A stretch of DNA of 64,000 nt from Pseudomonas putida (GTDB lineage: Bacteria > Pseudomonadota > Gammaproteobacteria > Pseudomonadales > Pseudomonadaceae), in assembly GCF_009883635.2 (NCBI RefSeq), contig NZ_CP026115.2, positions 4,650,001 through 4,714,000 of the forward strand. The letters run 5' to 3'. The position numbers and the translations under genes are program-made. Each line of letters starts with the position of its first letter. Within the stretch, counting starts at the first letter, position 1. Shown one piece after another: positions 34,247 through 46,654 of this stretch. Below the pieces are notes generated by a model. That model searched no databases and was not told the origin of the DNA. It saw only the letters and a program-made list of their open reading frames with translations.

Positions 34247-34350
34247 GGGGCCGCTTTGCGGCCCATCGCGAGCTACGCTCGCTCCTACAGGAGATGCGTA
34301 ACCCTGTAGGAGCGAGCTTAGCTCGCGATGGGCTGCAAAGCAGCCCCATA
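34247..34350. repeat. Pair of inverted REP-like elements
   Basis: A roughly 100-bp palindrome: TGGGGCCGCTTTGCGGCCCA then GCTCGCTCCTACAGG, mirrored by CCTGTAGGAGCGAGC and TGGGCTGCAAAGCAGCCCCA. The core GGAGCGAGC differs from the GGAGCGGGC core of the other REPs. It lies between clpA and infA, which converge. Confidence 0.9.
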
Positions 34351-34366
34351 CAACCTGACAGGCACA

Positions 34367-34396
34367 AAAAAGCCCGGTACATGGCCGGGCTTTTTC
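34367..34396 (-). terminator. infA terminator
   Basis: AAAAAAGCCCGG and CCGGGCTTTTT pair around a 7-nt loop. It has U-tracts on both strands, so it can stop infA leftward and any clpA readthrough rightward. Confidence 0.9.
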
Positions 34397-34407
34397 ATGG
34401 CTAGAGC

Positions 34408-34626
34408 TTAGCGCGCACGGTAAGTGATGCGGCCCTTGCTCAGGTCGTAAGGCGTCAGTTCGACGCGGACCTTGTCGCCAGTGAGAATACGGATGTAGTT
34501 CTTGCGCATCTTTCCGGAGATGTGCGCGGTTACGACGTGCCCGTTTTCCAACTCCACGCGGAACATGGTGTTGGGCAGGGTGTCGACGACAGTACCTTCC
34601 ATTTCGAAGCTGTCTTCTTTCGACAT
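34408..34626 (-). CDS. infA: Translation initiation factor IF-1
   Basis: A 72-residue S1/OB-fold protein, the exact length of bacterial IF-1. [20 protein letters not shown] and the C-terminal [12 protein letters not shown] are diagnostic. It occupies the A site of the 30S subunit during initiation. As in most gammaproteobacteria it lies between clpA and the aminoacyl-protein transferases. Confidence 0.98.
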
Positions 34627-34727
34627 GCAGTAGAGCCCTCGGATCCAGTGTTGGCCCGACGCATAACCGCACCGGGCAAAAAAGTGGCGTGGATTATGCC
34701 CGAAAACTGTGTGTCAAGCCAATGCTT

Positions 34728-35435
34728 TCAGTTGAGGGTGACCCAGCGCTGGTTTATCAACAACTCGATAGGCCGATACTGCGTCTTGTAGTTCATTTTC
34801 TTGCAGTTCTTGATCCAGTAACCCAGGTACACCGCCTCCAGGTCCTGGCGCAGGGCTTCGGTGATCTGCCAGAGGATGGCAAAGCGCCCGAGGCTGCGGC
34901 GTTCTTCTTCAGGCTCGTAGAAGGTGTACACCGCCGAAAGGCCGTTGGGCAGCAGGTCGCAGACGGCGACTGCCAGCAGCCGGCCTTCCAGGCGGAACTC
35001 GTAGAACCAGCAGAACGGCAGGTCGCGGACCAGGAAGGTGGAAAACTGGTCGCGGCTCGGCGGGTACATGTCGCCATCGGCGTGACGGGTTTCGATGTAG
35101 CGCCGGTACAGGTCGAAATACTCTTCCTTGAACGCCGGGCGGGCCGCCGTCACGGTCAGGTCGGCGTTGCGCTTGAGGATGCGCCGCTGCTGGCGGTTGG
35201 GAATGAAGCGCGCGGCGGGAATGCGCGCCGGTACGCAGGCATTGCAGTTCTGGCAATGCGGGCGGTACAGGTGGTCGCCACTGCGGCGAAAGCCCATTTC
35301 CGACAGGTCGGCATACACATGCACGTCCATCGGCTGGCTGGGGTCGAGGAACAGCGTGGTGGCCTGTTCGTCCGGCAGGTAGCTGCAGGAGTGGGGTTGA
35401 GTGGCATAGAACTTCAACCGCGCCAACTCTGTCAT
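34728..35435 (-). CDS. bpt: Aspartate/glutamate leucyltransferase (Bpt, ATE-like)
   Basis: A 235-residue aminoacyl-tRNA protein transferase of the Bpt family. The N-terminal Cys-rich segment [14 protein letters not shown] lies near residues 60-73, the start [20 protein letters not shown] is typical, and [20 protein letters not shown] ends the catalytic domain. Bpt adds Leu to N-terminal Asp/Glu, creating ClpS substrates. ATG 35435 is preferred to a TTG two codons upstream. It is followed by infA on the same strand, 101 bp away, and preceded by aat. Confidence 0.94.
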   Translation of the reverse strand: MTELARLKFYATQPHSCSYLPDEQATTLFLDPSQPMDVHVYADLSEMGFRRSGDHLYRPHCQNCNACVPARIPAARFIPNRQQRRILKRNADLTVTAARPAFKEEYFDLYRRYIETRHADGDMYPPSRDQFSTFLVRDLPFCWFYEFRLEGRLLAVAVCDLLPNGLSAVYTFYEPEEERRSLGRFAILWQITEALRQDLEAVYLGYWIKNCKKMNYKTQYRPIELLINQRWVTLN

Positions 35436-35491
35436 GATCAACCCCCTCGGTGAGACTTTGCTTTAAGTGTAAGCCAGCTGGCAGAACTCGC

Positions 35492-36172
35492 CTAGCAAAC
35501 CCAAGTGGCGCTGTTGGGCTGGTCGAGGTAGCGCGCCAGGTAGTCGGCGAAGCGGGCGCGGCTGATGGCGCGGGCGCCAAGGCTGTGCAGGTGGTTGGTT
35601 GGCATCTGGCAGTCGATCAGCACGAAGCCGGCCTGGCGCAAATGTTCGACCAGCGTCACGAAGCCAACCTTGGAGGCATTGTCGGCGCGGCTGAACATCG
35701 ATTCGCCGAAGAACAGCTGGCCGATGGCCAGGCCGTACAGGCCGCCGACCAGCTCGCCGCCCTCGCGCACTTCCACCGAGTGGGCGATGCCGCGCTGGTG
35801 CAGTTCGCAGTAGGCATTGCGCATGGTGTCGGTGATCCAGGTGCCGTCGGCGTAATCGCGTGGGGCTGCGCAGGCGGCAATCACCGCCGGGAAGTCGCTG
35901 TCGAAGCTGACCTGGTAGCGGCCCTGGCGCATCAGCTTGGCCAGCGAGCGCGAGACGTGCAGCTCTTCCGGGAACAGCACCGTGCGTGGGTCGGGCGACC
36001 ACCAGAGGATCGGCTGGCCGTCCTGGTACCAGGGGAAGCAGCCATGCCGGTAGGCTTGCTCCAGGCGCTCGGGGCTCAGGTCGCCGCCAGCGGCGAGCAG
36101 GCCGTTGGGGTCGTGCAGGGCCTTTTCCAGAGGCGGGAAGGTCAGCGAGTCGCGGGTCAGCCAGGTGAGCAT
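35492..36172 (-). CDS. aat: Leucyl/phenylalanyl-tRNA-protein transferase
   Basis: A 226-residue L/F-transferase. Diagnostic stretches are [22 protein letters not shown] near residue 12, [23 protein letters not shown] near 40-62, and [20 protein letters not shown] near 145-164. It attaches Leu or Phe to N-terminal Arg/Lys, producing ClpS-recognised N-degrons. It forms a leftward pair with bpt, 56 bp apart. Confidence 0.96.
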   Translation of the reverse strand: MLTWLTRDSLTFPPLEKALHDPNGLLAAGGDLSPERLEQAYRHGCFPWYQDGQPILWWSPDPRTVLFPEELHVSRSLAKLMRQGRYQVSFDSDFPAVIAACAAPRDYADGTWITDTMRNAYCELHQRGIAHSVEVREGGELVGGLYGLAIGQLFFGESMFSRADNASKVGFVTLVEHLRQAGFVLIDCQMPTNHLHSLGARAISRARFADYLARYLDQPNSATWVC

Positions 36173-36534
36173 GGTCTATCGTGCGGTGGGGGAGGGGAGA
36201 GGGCAGCATGGCGCGCAGGGCTTGCGGGGTCAATGCTGGCAGGGTCAAGAGCTATTGGCGGGCAGCAGAATAGGCAATTTCCTACACATTCATGAAAGCA
36301 TAGGCACCATCCGCTACATTTGCTGTCACACCTGTGCAAAAACACAGCATAAGCCTTTGTCACGAAAGAAAATGCATGCTCAAATTGCACCTATACGAAA
36401 GTCGCCCCCACGCGAGAGCCATACGGCGTGCCGTCATGGCGGCTGGCGGGCAGTAATGTTAAAAGTAGTGGTTCATTGGCCAGACACCGGCCGATCACTA
36501 CTGGACGCGCAGCACGCGCAGGAATAGACGCGTT
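36173..36534. promoter_or_regulatory. Divergent aat/ftsK intergenic region
   Basis: These 362 bp hold no convincing gene. The centre (about 36280-36400) is AT-richer than the surroundings and probably carries the promoters for ftsK rightward and aat leftward. I could not assign -35/-10 pairs or operators with confidence. Confidence 0.5.
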
Positions 36535-39048
36535 TTGAAGAAATCCACCGCAACTCCAGCTCCCTTGCCCGTGCCCCTGTGGCGCCAGCAGCTGCATTAC
36601 CGCCTCAAGGAAGGTGCGTTGATCGCTGTCGGCGCCCTGTGCCTGTACCTGTGGATGGCACTGCTGACCTACGACACGTCGGACCCGGGCTTCAGCCACA
36701 CCAGCAACATCGACCAGGTGCAGAACGCCGCCGGGCGTGCCGGTGCGTACTTCGCCGATATCCTGTTCATGGTGCTGGGCTACTTCGCCTACATCTTCCC
36801 GCTGCTGCTGGCGATCAAGACCTGGCAGATCTTCCGCGAGCGCCATCAGCCGTGGCAATGGAGCGGCTGGCTGTTCTCCTGGCGGCTGATCGGCCTGGTG
36901 TTCCTGGTGCTGTCGGGCGCGGCCCTGGCGCATATCCATTTCCACCCGCCGGCGAGTCTGCCGTTTTCCGCAGGCGGTGCACTGGGTGAAAGCCTCGGTG
37001 ACCTGGCGCGCAGCCTGCTGAACGTGCAGGGCAGCACGTTGATGTTCATTGCCCTGTTCCTGTTCGGCCTGACCGTGTTCACCGACCTGTCGTGGTTCAA
37101 GGTGATGGACATGACTGGCAAGATCACCCTCGACCTGTTCGAGCTGGTGCAGGGCGCGGCCAGCCGCTGGTGGGAAGCACGCAACGAGCGCAAGCGCCTG
37201 GAAGCGCAACTGCGTGAAGTTGACGAGCCGGTGTTCGACCTGGGGCCGAAGGCCACCGACAAGCGTGAACCAGCCAAGCCGGCGCTGCGCGAGCGCATCT
37301 TCAAGCGTGAGGAAGCGCCGGCCCAGCCCGCAGAACCCCGTGAGCCGACCCTCTCCCGTGAACCTGTGGTGCGGAGCGAACCGACGCTCGCCCGCGAACC
37401 TGTCGTGCCGCGTGAACCCGTGGTCCCCCGCGAGCAGCTACCTGTAGTGGCCCCGACCATCGTGCCACCGGCCGCGGCCAGGGCGCCGGAGCCGAGCAAG
37501 CGGATAATGAAGGAAAAACAGGCGCCGCTGTTCGTCGACAGCGCCGTGGAAGGTACCTTGCCGTCGATTTCCATCCTCGACCCGGCCGAACAGAAGAAGA
37601 TCGAGTACTCGCCAGAGTCCCTGGCCGGTGTCGGCCAGTTGCTGGAAATCAAACTCAAGGAATTCGGCGTGGAAGTCTCGGTGGACTCCATCCATCCGGG
37701 CCCGGTGATTACCCGTTACGAAATCCAGCCGGCTGCTGGCGTCAAGGTCAGCCGCATCGCCAACCTGGCCAAGGACCTCGCGCGGTCCCTGGCGGTGACC
37801 AGTGTGCGGGTGGTCGAAGTGATCCCCGGCAAGACCACCGTGGGTATCGAGATCCCCAACGAAAACCGGCAGATGGTGCGCTTCTCGGAAGTGCTCGCCA
37901 CGCCGCAGTACGACGAGCAGAAATCGCCGGTCACCCTGGCCCTGGGCCACGACATCGGCGGCAAGCCGGTGATCACCGACCTGGCCAAGATGCCGCACCT
38001 GCTGGTAGCCGGTACCACCGGTTCCGGTAAGTCGGTGGGTGTCAACGCGATGATCCTGTCGATCCTGTTCAAGTCCAGCCCGGAAGACGCGCGGCTGATC
38101 ATGATCGACCCGAAGATGCTCGAACTGTCGATCTATGAGGGCATCCCACACTTGCTGTGCCCGGTGGTCACCGACATGAAGGACGCCGCCAACGCCCTGC
38201 GCTGGAGCGTGGCCGAGATGGAGCGGCGCTACAAGCTGATGGCGGCCATGGGCGTACGTAACCTGGCTGGCTTCAACCGCAAGATCAAGGACGCCCAGGA
38301 AGCCGGCGAGATCATCCATGACCCGCTGTACCGCCGCGAGAGCATGAACGACGAGCCGCCAGCGCTGAAGACCCTGCCGACCATCGTCGTGGTGGTCGAC
38401 GAATTCGCCGACATGATGATGATCGTCGGCAAGAAGGTCGAAGAGTTGATCGCCCGTATCGCCCAGAAGGCGCGGGCCGCCGGTATCCACCTGATCCTCG
38501 CCACCCAGCGCCCGTCGGTGGACGTGATCACCGGCCTGATCAAGGCCAACATCCCGACCCGCATGGCGTTCCAGGTATCGAGCAAGATCGACTCGCGGAC
38601 CATCATCGACCAGGGCGGCGCCGAACAGCTGCTCGGCCACGGTGACATGCTGTACATGCCGCCGGGCACCAGCCTGCCGATCCGTGTCCACGGTGCGTTC
38701 GTTTCCGACGATGAAGTGCACCGCACGGTCGAGGCGTGGAAGCTGCGTGGCGCGCCGGACTACAACGACGACATCCTCAATGGCGTCGAAGAGGCCGGCA
38801 GCGGCTTCGACGGTGGCGGCGGCGGTGGCGACGGTGACGATGCCGAAACCGATGCCCTGTATGATGAAGCCGTGCAGTTCGTGCTGGAAAGCCGCCGCGC
38901 TTCCATCTCGGCGGTGCAGCGCAAGCTCAAGATCGGCTACAACCGCGCCGCGCGGATGATCGAATCGATGGAGATGGCCGGCGTGGTCACCCCGATGAAC
39001 AGCAACGGCTCGCGGGAAGTGATTGCCCCGGGCGGCCCGCGCGACTGA
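36535..39048 (+). CDS. ftsK: DNA translocase FtsK
   Basis: An 837-residue septal DNA translocase. The N-terminus (residues 20-190) has four membrane segments, then a Glu/Pro/Arg-rich linker with repeated REP-type peptides (about 255-325). The motor has Walker [19 protein letters not shown] near 492 and Walker [19 protein letters not shown] near 620. The C-terminal gamma winged-helix domain ([20 protein letters not shown]) reads KOPS. It starts with TTG at 36535 (product MKKSTATP), with AGGA upstream; no ATG is available in the N-terminal stretch before the first helix. lolA follows directly. Confidence 0.95.
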   Translation: MKKSTATPAPLPVPLWRQQLHYRLKEGALIAVGALCLYLWMALLTYDTSDPGFSHTSNIDQVQNAAGRAGAYFADILFMVLGYFAYIFPLLLAIKTWQIFRERHQPWQWSGWLFSWRLIGLVFLVLSGAALAHIHFHPPASLPFSAGGALGESLGDLARSLLNVQGSTLMFIALFLFGLTVFTDLSWFKVMDMTGKITLDLFELVQGAASRWWEARNERKRLEAQLREVDEPVFDLGPKATDKREPAKPALRERIFKREEAPAQPAEPREPTLSREPVVRSEPTLAREPVVPREPVVPREQLPVVAPTIVPPAAARAPEPSKRIMKEKQAPLFVDSAVEGTLPSISILDPAEQKKIEYSPESLAGVGQLLEIKLKEFGVEVSVDSIHPGPVITRYEIQPAAGVKVSRIANLAKDLARSLAVTSVRVVEVIPGKTTVGIEIPNENRQMVRFSEVLATPQYDEQKSPVTLALGHDIGGKPVITDLAKMPHLLVAGTTGSGKSVGVNAMILSILFKSSPEDARLIMIDPKMLELSIYEGIPHLLCPVVTDMKDAANALRWSVAEMERRYKLMAAMGVRNLAGFNRKIKDAQEAGEIIHDPLYRRESMNDEPPALKTLPTIVVVVDEFADMMMIVGKKVEELIARIAQKARAAGIHLILATQRPSVDVITGLIKANIPTRMAFQVSSKIDSRTIIDQGGAEQLLGHGDMLYMPPGTSLPIRVHGAFVSDDEVHRTVEAWKLRGAPDYNDDILNGVEEAGSGFDGGGGGGDGDDAETDALYDEAVQFVLESRRASISAVQRKLKIGYNRAARMIESMEMAGVVTPMNSNGSREVIAPGGPRD

Positions 39049-39110
39049 TGAACACCTTGCCGGGCGCCAACGGTGGCGACCGGCCTTTTCAATGCTCAAT
39101 GAGGATTCCC

Positions 39111-39734
39111 ATGCGCGCGATTCGCATGCTGTTGGTTTCTGCCCTGACCCTGGGCTCGGTTACTGCTTATGCCGGTGAGCAAGACGTACAACGCCTGACC
39201 CAGCTGTTGGAAAAATCCCAGACCATCGAGGCCAACTTCTCCCAGCTGACCCTGGACGCCGGCGGCACCAGCCTGCAGGAAACGTCCGGCAAGATGACCG
39301 TGAAGCGCCCGGGCCTGTTCTACTGGCACACCAATGCACCGCAGGAGCAGGTGGTGGTGTCTGACGGCAAGAACGTCACCCTGTGGGACCCGGACCTGGA
39401 ACAGGCGACCATCAAGAAGCTCGACCAGCGCCTGAACCAGACCCCGGCACTGCTGCTGTCCGGTGACGTGTCGAAGATCAGCCAGAGCTTCGACATCACC
39501 TCCAAGCAGCAGGGCGACGTGATGGACTTCACCCTCAAGCCGAAGACCAAGGACACCTTGTTCGACTCGCTGCGCGTGTCGTTCCGCAAAGGCCTGATCA
39601 ATGACATGCAGCTGATCGACAGCGTCGGCCAGCGCACCAACATCCTGTTCAATGGCGTCAAGGCCAACCAGGTGGTGCCGGACAGCCAGTTCAAGTTCGA
39701 CATCCCCAAAGGCGCCGACGTCATCAAAGAGTAA
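39111..39734 (+). CDS. lolA: Outer-membrane lipoprotein carrier LolA
   Basis: A 207-residue periplasmic chaperone. The signal peptide [21 protein letters not shown] precedes [20 protein letters not shown]. The family markers [18 protein letters not shown] and [11 protein letters not shown] are present. It ferries lipoproteins from the LolCDE complex to LolB. ATG 39111 is preceded by GAGGA; the frame open from 39048 would lack a proper signal peptide. Order ftsK-lolA-rarA is conserved. Confidence 0.95.
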   Translation: MRAIRMLLVSALTLGSVTAYAGEQDVQRLTQLLEKSQTIEANFSQLTLDAGGTSLQETSGKMTVKRPGLFYWHTNAPQEQVVVSDGKNVTLWDPDLEQATIKKLDQRLNQTPALLLSGDVSKISQSFDITSKQQGDVMDFTLKPKTKDTLFDSLRVSFRKGLINDMQLIDSVGQRTNILFNGVKANQVVPDSQFKFDIPKGADVIKE

Positions 39735-39746
39735 GCAGAGCTCGCC

Positions 39747-41072
39747 ATGGACCTGTTTCGAAGCGAACCCGTCGCCCAGCCTCTGGCAGCCCGCCTGCGA
39801 CCGTCCAACCTGGACGAGTACGTCGGCCAGGAACACCTGCTGGCGCGCGGCAAACCGTTGCGCGAGGCGCTGGAGCAGGGTGCGCTGCACTCGATGATCT
39901 TCTGGGGCCCGCCCGGGGTGGGCAAGACCACCCTGGCGCGGTTGCTGGCGCAGTTCTGTGATGCGCATTTCGAGACGGTGTCGGCGGTACTGGCCGGGGT
40001 CAAGGAGATCCGCCAGGCCGTCGAAGTGGCCAAGCAGCAGGCCGGCCAGTACGGCCGGCGCACCATCCTGTTCGTCGACGAAGTGCACCGCTTCAACAAG
40101 TCCCAGCAGGATGCCTTCCTGCCCTATGTGGAAGACGGCACGCTGCTGTTCATCGGTGCCACCACCGAGAACCCGTCGTTCGAACTGAACAACGCCTTGC
40201 TGTCGCGGGCGCGGGTGTATGTGCTCAAGAGCCTGGACGAAGCGGCGCTGCGCAAGCTGGTCAACCGTGCGCTGACCGAGGAGCGGGGCTTGGGCAAGCG
40301 CAACCTGCGTGTGGGTGACGACGCCTTCAAGATGCTCATGGCCGCCGCCGATGGCGATGGCCGGCGCATGCTCAACTTCCTCGAGAATGCCTCGGACCTT
40401 GCCGAAGATGGCAGCGAGATCGACGTCGAGATGCTGCAAAGCCTGCTCGGCGACAGCCGTCGGCGCTTCGACAAGGGCGGTGAGGCGTTCTACGACCAGA
40501 TCTCCGCGCTGCACAAGTCGGTGCGCGGCTCCAACCCCGATGGCGCCTTGTACTGGTTCGCACGCATGCTCGACGGCGGCTGCGATCCGTTGTACATCGC
40601 CCGCCGCGTGGTACGCATGGCAAGCGAAGACATCGGCAACGCCGACCCGCGCGCCTTGAGCCTGTGCCTGGCCGCCTGGGACGTGCAGGAGCGCCTGGGC
40701 AGCCCGGAAGGCGAGCTGGCGGTGGCCCAGGCCATCACCTACATCGCCTGCGCGCCGAAAAGCAATGCGGTGTACGTGGGCTTCAAGACCGCGTTGCGCG
40801 AGGCTGCCGAGCATGGCTCGCTGGAAGTGCCGCTGCACCTGCGCAATGCCCCGACCAAGCTGATGAAGCAACTCGGCTACGGCGAAGAATACCGCTACGC
40901 CCACGACGAGCCCGACGCCTATGCCGCCGGCGAAGACTACTTCCCCGAAGAGCTCGAGCCGCGCCAGTACTACCAGCCCGTGCCGCGAGGCCTGGAGCTG
41001 AAGATCGGCGAGAAGCTGCGCCACCTGGCCGACCTCGACCGCAATAGCCCCCGTCAACGGAGAAAACCGTGA
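39747..41072 (+). CDS. rarA: Replication-associated recombination protein A (RarA/MgsA)
   Basis: A 441-residue AAA+ clamp-loader-like ATPase. Walker [17 protein letters not shown] lies near 53-68, Walker [21 protein letters not shown] near 108-127, and sensor region [18 protein letters not shown] near 135-152. RarA acts at stalled replication forks and on ssDNA ends. It starts 12 bp after lolA and its stop overlaps the GTG of crcB by 4 bp. Confidence 0.96.
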   Translation: MDLFRSEPVAQPLAARLRPSNLDEYVGQEHLLARGKPLREALEQGALHSMIFWGPPGVGKTTLARLLAQFCDAHFETVSAVLAGVKEIRQAVEVAKQQAGQYGRRTILFVDEVHRFNKSQQDAFLPYVEDGTLLFIGATTENPSFELNNALLSRARVYVLKSLDEAALRKLVNRALTEERGLGKRNLRVGDDAFKMLMAAADGDGRRMLNFLENASDLAEDGSEIDVEMLQSLLGDSRRRFDKGGEAFYDQISALHKSVRGSNPDGALYWFARMLDGGCDPLYIARRVVRMASEDIGNADPRALSLCLAAWDVQERLGSPEGELAVAQAITYIACAPKSNAVYVGFKTALREAAEHGSLEVPLHLRNAPTKLMKQLGYGEEYRYAHDEPDAYAAGEDYFPEELEPRQYYQPVPRGLELKIGEKLRHLADLDRNSPRQRRKP

Positions 41073-41443
41073 TTGCACTGATTGCCGCCGTCAGCGCGGG
41101 TGGTATTGCCGGTACCTTGTTGCGCTTCGCCACCGCCAACTGGGTCTCCGCCCACTGGCCACGGCACTTCTATCTCGGTACGCTGGCGGTCAACCTGGTT
41201 GGCTGCCTGCTGATCGGCCTGCTCTATGGCCTGTTCCTGCACAAGCCGCTGGCGCCGGTCGAACTGCGCGCCGGCCTGATCGTCGGCTTCCTAGGCGGCC
41301 TGACGACCTTTTCCTCCTTCTCGCTCGATACCGTGCGCCTGATCGAAAGTGGGCAAGTGCCCCTCGCCTTGGGCTATACCAGTATCAGCGTGGTGGGCGG
41401 GCTCCTGGCCACCTGGGCCGGCCTGTCCCTGACCCGATTCTGA
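41069..41443 (+). CDS. crcB: Fluoride ion channel CrcB/Fluc
   Basis: A 124-residue, four-helix membrane protein. The Fluc signature [20 protein letters not shown] is near residues 73-92, and [16 protein letters not shown] precedes it. It exports cytoplasmic fluoride as a dual-topology dimer. The start is GTG within the rarA stop (GTGA) with GGAG upstream. No fluoride riboswitch is seen, consistent with coupling to rarA. Confidence 0.93.
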   Translation: MIALIAAVSAGGIAGTLLRFATANWVSAHWPRHFYLGTLAVNLVGCLLIGLLYGLFLHKPLAPVELRAGLIVGFLGGLTTFSSFSLDTVRLIESGQVPLALGYTSISVVGGLLATWAGLSLTRF

Positions 41444-41461
41444 ACCAACACTTACCTATAA

Positions 41462-42754
<1,293 letters not shown>

Positions 42755-44146
42755 ATGGATTACCTGCCGCTGTTCCACAAGCTGCAGGGCGGCCGGGTGC
42801 TGGTCGTCGGCGGCGGTGAGATCGCCCTGCGCAAGGCGCGCCTGCTGGCTGATGCCGGCGCCGCGCTGCGCGTGGTGGCGCCGGATGTCGACGGCCAGCT
42901 GGCTGCGTTGGCCCGGGAAGGTGGCGGTGAGGTGCTGGTGCGTGGCTATCAGGCGGCCGACCTGGTCGGCTGCCGGTTGGTGATCGCGGCCACCGACGAC
43001 CCTGGGCTCAACGCCCAGGTGTCAGCCGATGCGCAGGCGCTGAGCCTGCCGGTCAACGTGGTGGATGCGCCGGCCCTGTGCACGGTGATCTTCCCGGCCA
43101 TCGTCGACCGTTCGCCGTTGGTGATCGCGGTGTCCAGTGGCGGTGACGCCCCGGTGCTGGCGCGGCTGATCCGCGCCAAGCTGGAGGCCTGGATTCCGTC
43201 GGCCTATGGTGAACTGGCCGGGCTGGCTGCGCGGTTCCGGCACAAGGTCAAATCCTTGTACCCGGACGTCAATCAGCGCCGTGGCTTCTGGGAAACCGTG
43301 TTCCAGGGCCCGATTGCCGAGCGTCAGTTGGCCGGGCAGGGCGCCGAGGCCGAGCGCCTGTTGCAGGCGATGGTCGAGGGGGCGCCGGTGCAGCAGGGCG
43401 GTGAGGTGTATCTGGTGGGGGCGGGGCCGGGCGATCCGGACTTGCTGACCTTCCGTGCCTTGCGCCTGATGCAGCAGGCCGACGTGGTGCTGTATGACCG
43501 CCTGGTGGCACCCGCCATCATCGAGATGTGCCGGCGTGATGCCGAGCGTATCTACGTTGGCAAGCGCCGCGCCGACCATGCCGTGCCGCAAGACCAGATC
43601 AACCGTCTGCTGGTCGACCTCGCCCAGCAAGGCAAGCGCGTATTGCGCCTCAAGGGCGGCGACCCGTTCATCTTCGGCCGGGGTGGCGAAGAGATCGAGG
43701 AGCTGGCCGAGCACGGCATTCCGTTCCAGGTGGTACCGGGGATTACTGCGGCCAGTGGTTGTTCCGCCTATGGCGGCATTCCGCTGACTCACCGTGACTA
43801 TGCCCAGTCGGTGCGTTTCGTCACCGGCCATCTCAAGGATGGCACCAGCAACCTGCCGTGGGATGACCTGGTGGCGCCGGCCCAGACCCTGGTGTTCTAC
43901 ATGGGGTTGGTGGGGTTGCCGACCATCTGTGCCGAACTGATTCGCCATGGGCGCGCGGCCAGTACGCCTGCGGCTTTGGTGCAGCAGGGCACTACGCGCA
44001 ATCAGCGGGTGTTCACCGGCACCCTGGCAGACTTGCCGGAGCTGGTCGCCCGGCATGAAGTGCATGCGCCGACCCTGGTGATTGTCGGGGAAGTGGTGCA
44101 GTTGCGCGACAAGCTGGCCTGGTTCGAAGGTTCGCAGAACAGCTGA
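42755..44146 (+). CDS. cysG: Siroheme synthase (trifunctional CysG)
   Basis: A 463-residue fusion enzyme. Residues 1-210 form the precorrin-2 dehydrogenase/ferrochelatase ([20 protein letters not shown] near 9-28). Residues 215-463 form the uroporphyrinogen-III C-methyltransferase ([20 protein letters not shown], then [19 protein letters not shown]). It makes siroheme for sulfite and nitrite reductases. The ATG abuts the serS stop, so translation is probably coupled. Confidence 0.96.
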   Translation: MDYLPLFHKLQGGRVLVVGGGEIALRKARLLADAGAALRVVAPDVDGQLAALAREGGGEVLVRGYQAADLVGCRLVIAATDDPGLNAQVSADAQALSLPVNVVDAPALCTVIFPAIVDRSPLVIAVSSGGDAPVLARLIRAKLEAWIPSAYGELAGLAARFRHKVKSLYPDVNQRRGFWETVFQGPIAERQLAGQGAEAERLLQAMVEGAPVQQGGEVYLVGAGPGDPDLLTFRALRLMQQADVVLYDRLVAPAIIEMCRRDAERIYVGKRRADHAVPQDQINRLLVDLAQQGKRVLRLKGGDPFIFGRGGEEIEELAEHGIPFQVVPGITAASGCSAYGGIPLTHRDYAQSVRFVTGHLKDGTSNLPWDDLVAPAQTLVFYMGLVGLPTICAELIRHGRAASTPAALVQQGTTRNQRVFTGTLADLPELVARHEVHAPTLVIVGEVVQLRDKLAWFEGSQNS

Positions 44147-44151
44147 AGCCG

Positions 44152-44258
44152 TTGGGGCCGCCTTGCGGCCCATTCGCGGGACAAGCCCGCTCCTACAGGA
44201 AACGCGTATCCCCTGTAGGAGCGGGCTTGTCCCGCGAATGGGCTGCAAAGCAGCCCCG
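44152..44258. repeat. Pair of inverted REP elements
   Basis: A 105-bp palindrome of two opposed REPs. Arms read GGGACAAGCCCGCTCCTACA and TGTAGGAGCGGGCTTGTCCC, flanked by GGGGCCGCCTTGCGGCCC and GGGCTGCAAAGCAGCCCC. It lies between the convergent cysG and glutathionyl-hydroquinone reductase genes. Confidence 0.92.
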
Positions 44259-44264
44259 GCTATC

Positions 44265-45224
44265 TCAACCCTGCCAGATCCCGTTGCCCACCAATCGCTC
44301 CCGATCGTGCGGCACAGTGAAGTCCTGCAACGGCCCCTTGGGCACGATCCCGTTCGGGTTGATGGTCTTGTGGCTCATGTAATAGTGTTTCTGGATATGC
44401 TCCATATCCACCGTCCCGGCCACCCCCGGCCACTGGTACAGCTCGCGCAGCCAGTTGGACAGGTTGTGGTAGTCGCTCAACCGCCGCAGGTTGCACTTGA
44501 AGTGCCCGTGGTAGACCGCGTCGAAACGCACTAGGGTAGTGAACAGGCGCACATCGGCCTCGGTCAGGTATTCGCCAGCGAGGTAGCGGTTGCGACCCAG
44601 TAGCGCCTCCAGATGATCCAGCTCGTTGAATACCTCGTCGAAAGCCGCCTCGTAGGCATCCTGCGTGGTGGCGAAGCCTGCGCGGTACACGCCGTTGTTC
44701 ACCGCCGGGTAGATACGCTCGTTCAGCGCCTCGATGGTCGGGCGCAGCGGCTCGGGGTACAGGTCCAGGGTATTGCCGGTCAGCTCGTTGAACGCGCTGT
44801 TGAAGATGCGGATGATCTCCGACGACTCGTTGTTGACGATGCGCTTCTCTTGCTTGTCCCACAGCACGGGCACGGTCACGCGGCCAGTGTAGTGCGGGTC
44901 ATCCTGGGTGTAGCGCTGGTGCAGATACTGCAGGGCATCGAGGTGATCGCCGCTGGAGCCTTGCTGCTGGTCGAAGGTCCAGCCATGGTCTTGCATCAGC
45001 CAGCTGACCACAGATACGTCGATCAGCGGCTCCAGGCCTTTGAGGGCGCGCAAGATCAAGGTGCGGTGGGCCCACGGGCAGGCCAGCGAAACGTACAGAT
45101 GATAACGGCCGGCTTCCGGTGCGGGCAGCTGATTGCGGCGCTGGGCGTTTTCGCGCTTGAAGGTGCCGTCCTTGCCGTTTTCATACCACTGGTCATGCCA
45201 GCGGCCGTCGATCAAAAGGCCCAT
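44265..45224 (-). CDS. yqjG: Glutathionyl-hydroquinone reductase (YqjG/PcpF type)
   Basis: A 319-residue xi-class glutathione transferase. The active-site motif SLACPWAHRTLI near residue 46 contains the catalytic Cys-Pro pair, preceded by GRYHLYVSL. The C-terminal region EADVRLFTTLVRFDAVYHGH and the final helical part are typical. It reduces glutathionyl-hydroquinones with GSH. The N-terminus MGLLIDGRWHDQWYE agrees with the family. Confidence 0.92.
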   Translation of the reverse strand: MGLLIDGRWHDQWYENGKDGTFKRENAQRRNQLPAPEAGRYHLYVSLACPWAHRTLILRALKGLEPLIDVSVVSWLMQDHGWTFDQQQGSSGDHLDALQYLHQRYTQDDPHYTGRVTVPVLWDKQEKRIVNNESSEIIRIFNSAFNELTGNTLDLYPEPLRPTIEALNERIYPAVNNGVYRAGFATTQDAYEAAFDEVFNELDHLEALLGRNRYLAGEYLTEADVRLFTTLVRFDAVYHGHFKCNLRRLSDYHNLSNWLRELYQWPGVAGTVDMEHIQKHYYMSHKTINPNGIVPKGPLQDFTVPHDRERLVGNGIWQG

Positions 45225-45317
45225 GGTGAGCTCCTCGGAAACAAAGTTGTTTGTCGTTGGAGCCCAGTCTAGGGCAAATCGTTCGAATAACTAGCGCAAA
45301 GACCGCACCCTTATCAT

Positions 45318-46322
45318 CTAGTTATTCGATTGGTTGCGTGCGGCCCAATAACTGCGGGCGGTGGTGAAAGCCTGTTCGCGATCCTGGCCGAGGCCGCGCA
45401 GCGCCAGGGCCATGGTCGCCACCACGGCCATTTCGCCGTAGCTGTTCTCGGCTTCGCCACGCCAGACTGCCACTAGCTGCTCGGGCTGCAGGCTCGGTGG
45501 TTTTACATGGCGGCGTTCGCTCAGCGCTGGCCATTCTTCGTCCCAGGCTTCGCCTGCGCTGGTGCCGTACAGGTGGCTGATAACATCGGGGTTGACCTCG
45601 ATCTCGCCGCCATCACCCTTGATCACCACGGCATGGTCGCCGAGCAGGCGGCTGGCTTCGCGGTGCACCGCCTGGTAGCCGGGGTGGAAGATGCTTTGCA
45701 GGCCGCAGCGCGCACCCAGCGGATTCAGCACCCGCGCCAGGGAATGGATGGGCGAGCGCAGGCCAAGGGTATTGCGCAGGTCGATCATTCGCTGCAGCTG
45801 CGGCGCCCAGTCCTGCAGCGGGGCAAAGGCCGGGCGCTGCTGGTCGAGCGCCTGGCTGACCGCGGCCCAGTCACGGCACAGCGGGATCTCCAGCAGTGCC
45901 AGCAGCTGTTCGGTATACATCCGCCCGGCGGTGTGCGCGCCGCCGCCGTGCATGAGGATGCGCACGCCATTGGCGGCCAGGCATTTGGCGCTCAGCAGGT
46001 ACCAGGGCAGGTGACGCTTCTTGCCCGCGTAGGTCGGCCAGTCGATGTCCACGGCGATGGGCGGTGCCAGCAGGTGCGCACGCAGGGCTTCGGTGAAGCC
46101 GGCAAGCTCTTCGGCGCTTTCTTCCTTGTGCCGCAGCAGCATCAGGAAGGCACCCAGCTGGGTGTCCTCGACCTTGCCTTCGAGCAGCAAGGTCATGGCG
46201 GCGCAGGCTTCCTCGCGGGTCAGGCCGCGCGCGCCGCGCTTGCCTTTGCCTAGGATGCGCACGAATTCGGCGAACGGGTGTTCGGCCGGGGTTTCCAGGG
46301 TCAGCGGGCGGACGTCGGTCAT
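45318..46322 (-). CDS. ybiB: YbiB/TrpD2 family glycosyl-transferase-fold protein
   Basis: A 334-residue protein with the anthranilate phosphoribosyltransferase fold. Catalytic TrpD glycine motif is replaced by RILMHGGGAHTAGRM near 123. E. coli YbiB is a TrpD2 that binds nucleic acids rather than making phosphoribosylanthranilate. ATG 46322 overlaps the tusE stop by 4 bp, so it ends the tus operon here. An in-frame TTG two codons upstream is unlikely. Confidence 0.88.
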   Translation of the reverse strand: MTDVRPLTLETPAEHPFAEFVRILGKGKRGARGLTREEACAAMTLLLEGKVEDTQLGAFLMLLRHKEESAEELAGFTEALRAHLLAPPIAVDIDWPTYAGKKRHLPWYLLSAKCLAANGVRILMHGGGAHTAGRMYTEQLLALLEIPLCRDWAAVSQALDQQRPAFAPLQDWAPQLQRMIDLRNTLGLRSPIHSLARVLNPLGARCGLQSIFHPGYQAVHREASRLLGDHAVVIKGDGGEIEVNPDVISHLYGTSAGEAWDEEWPALSERRHVKPPSLQPEQLVAVWRGEAENSYGEMAVVATMALALRGLGQDREQAFTTARSYWAARNQSNN

Positions 46323-46654
46323 ATGCAATTGGTCGGCTTGGGCAGGCCCGCCAGCTTGGCGGCGAGTTTGGCGGGGGTGCCATTGAACAGGCGGTTGAGG
46401 TGCGGGCTGTTGCCCTTTTCCGTGCCCAGCTTGAGCGCGGTGTACTTGATCAGCGGGCGGGTGGCTGGCGACAGCTGGTATTCATCGTAGAACTGGCGCA
46501 GCAGCTCGAGGATCTCCCAGTGATCGGCGGTCAGGGCAATGCTTTCGCGCTCGGCCAGCGCCTCGGCGACAGGGTGCGACCAGTCTTGCAGGTGGACCAG
46601 AAAGCCGTCCTTGTCCAGGGCGATGGCGCGATCGCCAACGTTCAGCGTACTCAT
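46319..46654 (-). CDS. tusE: Sulfur-relay protein TusE (DsrC family)
   Basis: A 111-residue DsrC-like protein. The penultimate residue is the conserved catalytic Cys (GLPKPTNCI), and the DHWEILELLRQFYDEYQLSP segment is typical. TusE takes persulfide from TusBCD and passes it to MnmA for tRNA 2-thiolation. Overlaps tusB by 4 bp and ybiB by 4 bp. Confidence 0.94.
   Translation of the reverse strand: MSTLNVGDRAIALDKDGFLVHLQDWSHPVAEALAERESIALTADHWEILELLRQFYDEYQLSPATRPLIKYTALKLGTEKGNSPHLNRLFNGTPAKLAAKLAGLPKPTNCI

Noticed and set aside
31975-34266. 763-codon open frame antisense to clpA
   Set aside because: A by-product of high GC codon usage; the sense strand encodes full-length ClpA with all motifs.
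41040-41075. Fluoride riboswitch upstream of crcB
   Set aside because: crcB starts inside the rarA stop codon, leaving no room for the riboswitch fold.
39096-41078. 660-codon frame antisense to lolA and rarA
   Set aside because: Spans two real genes on the other strand and has no start signal or family.
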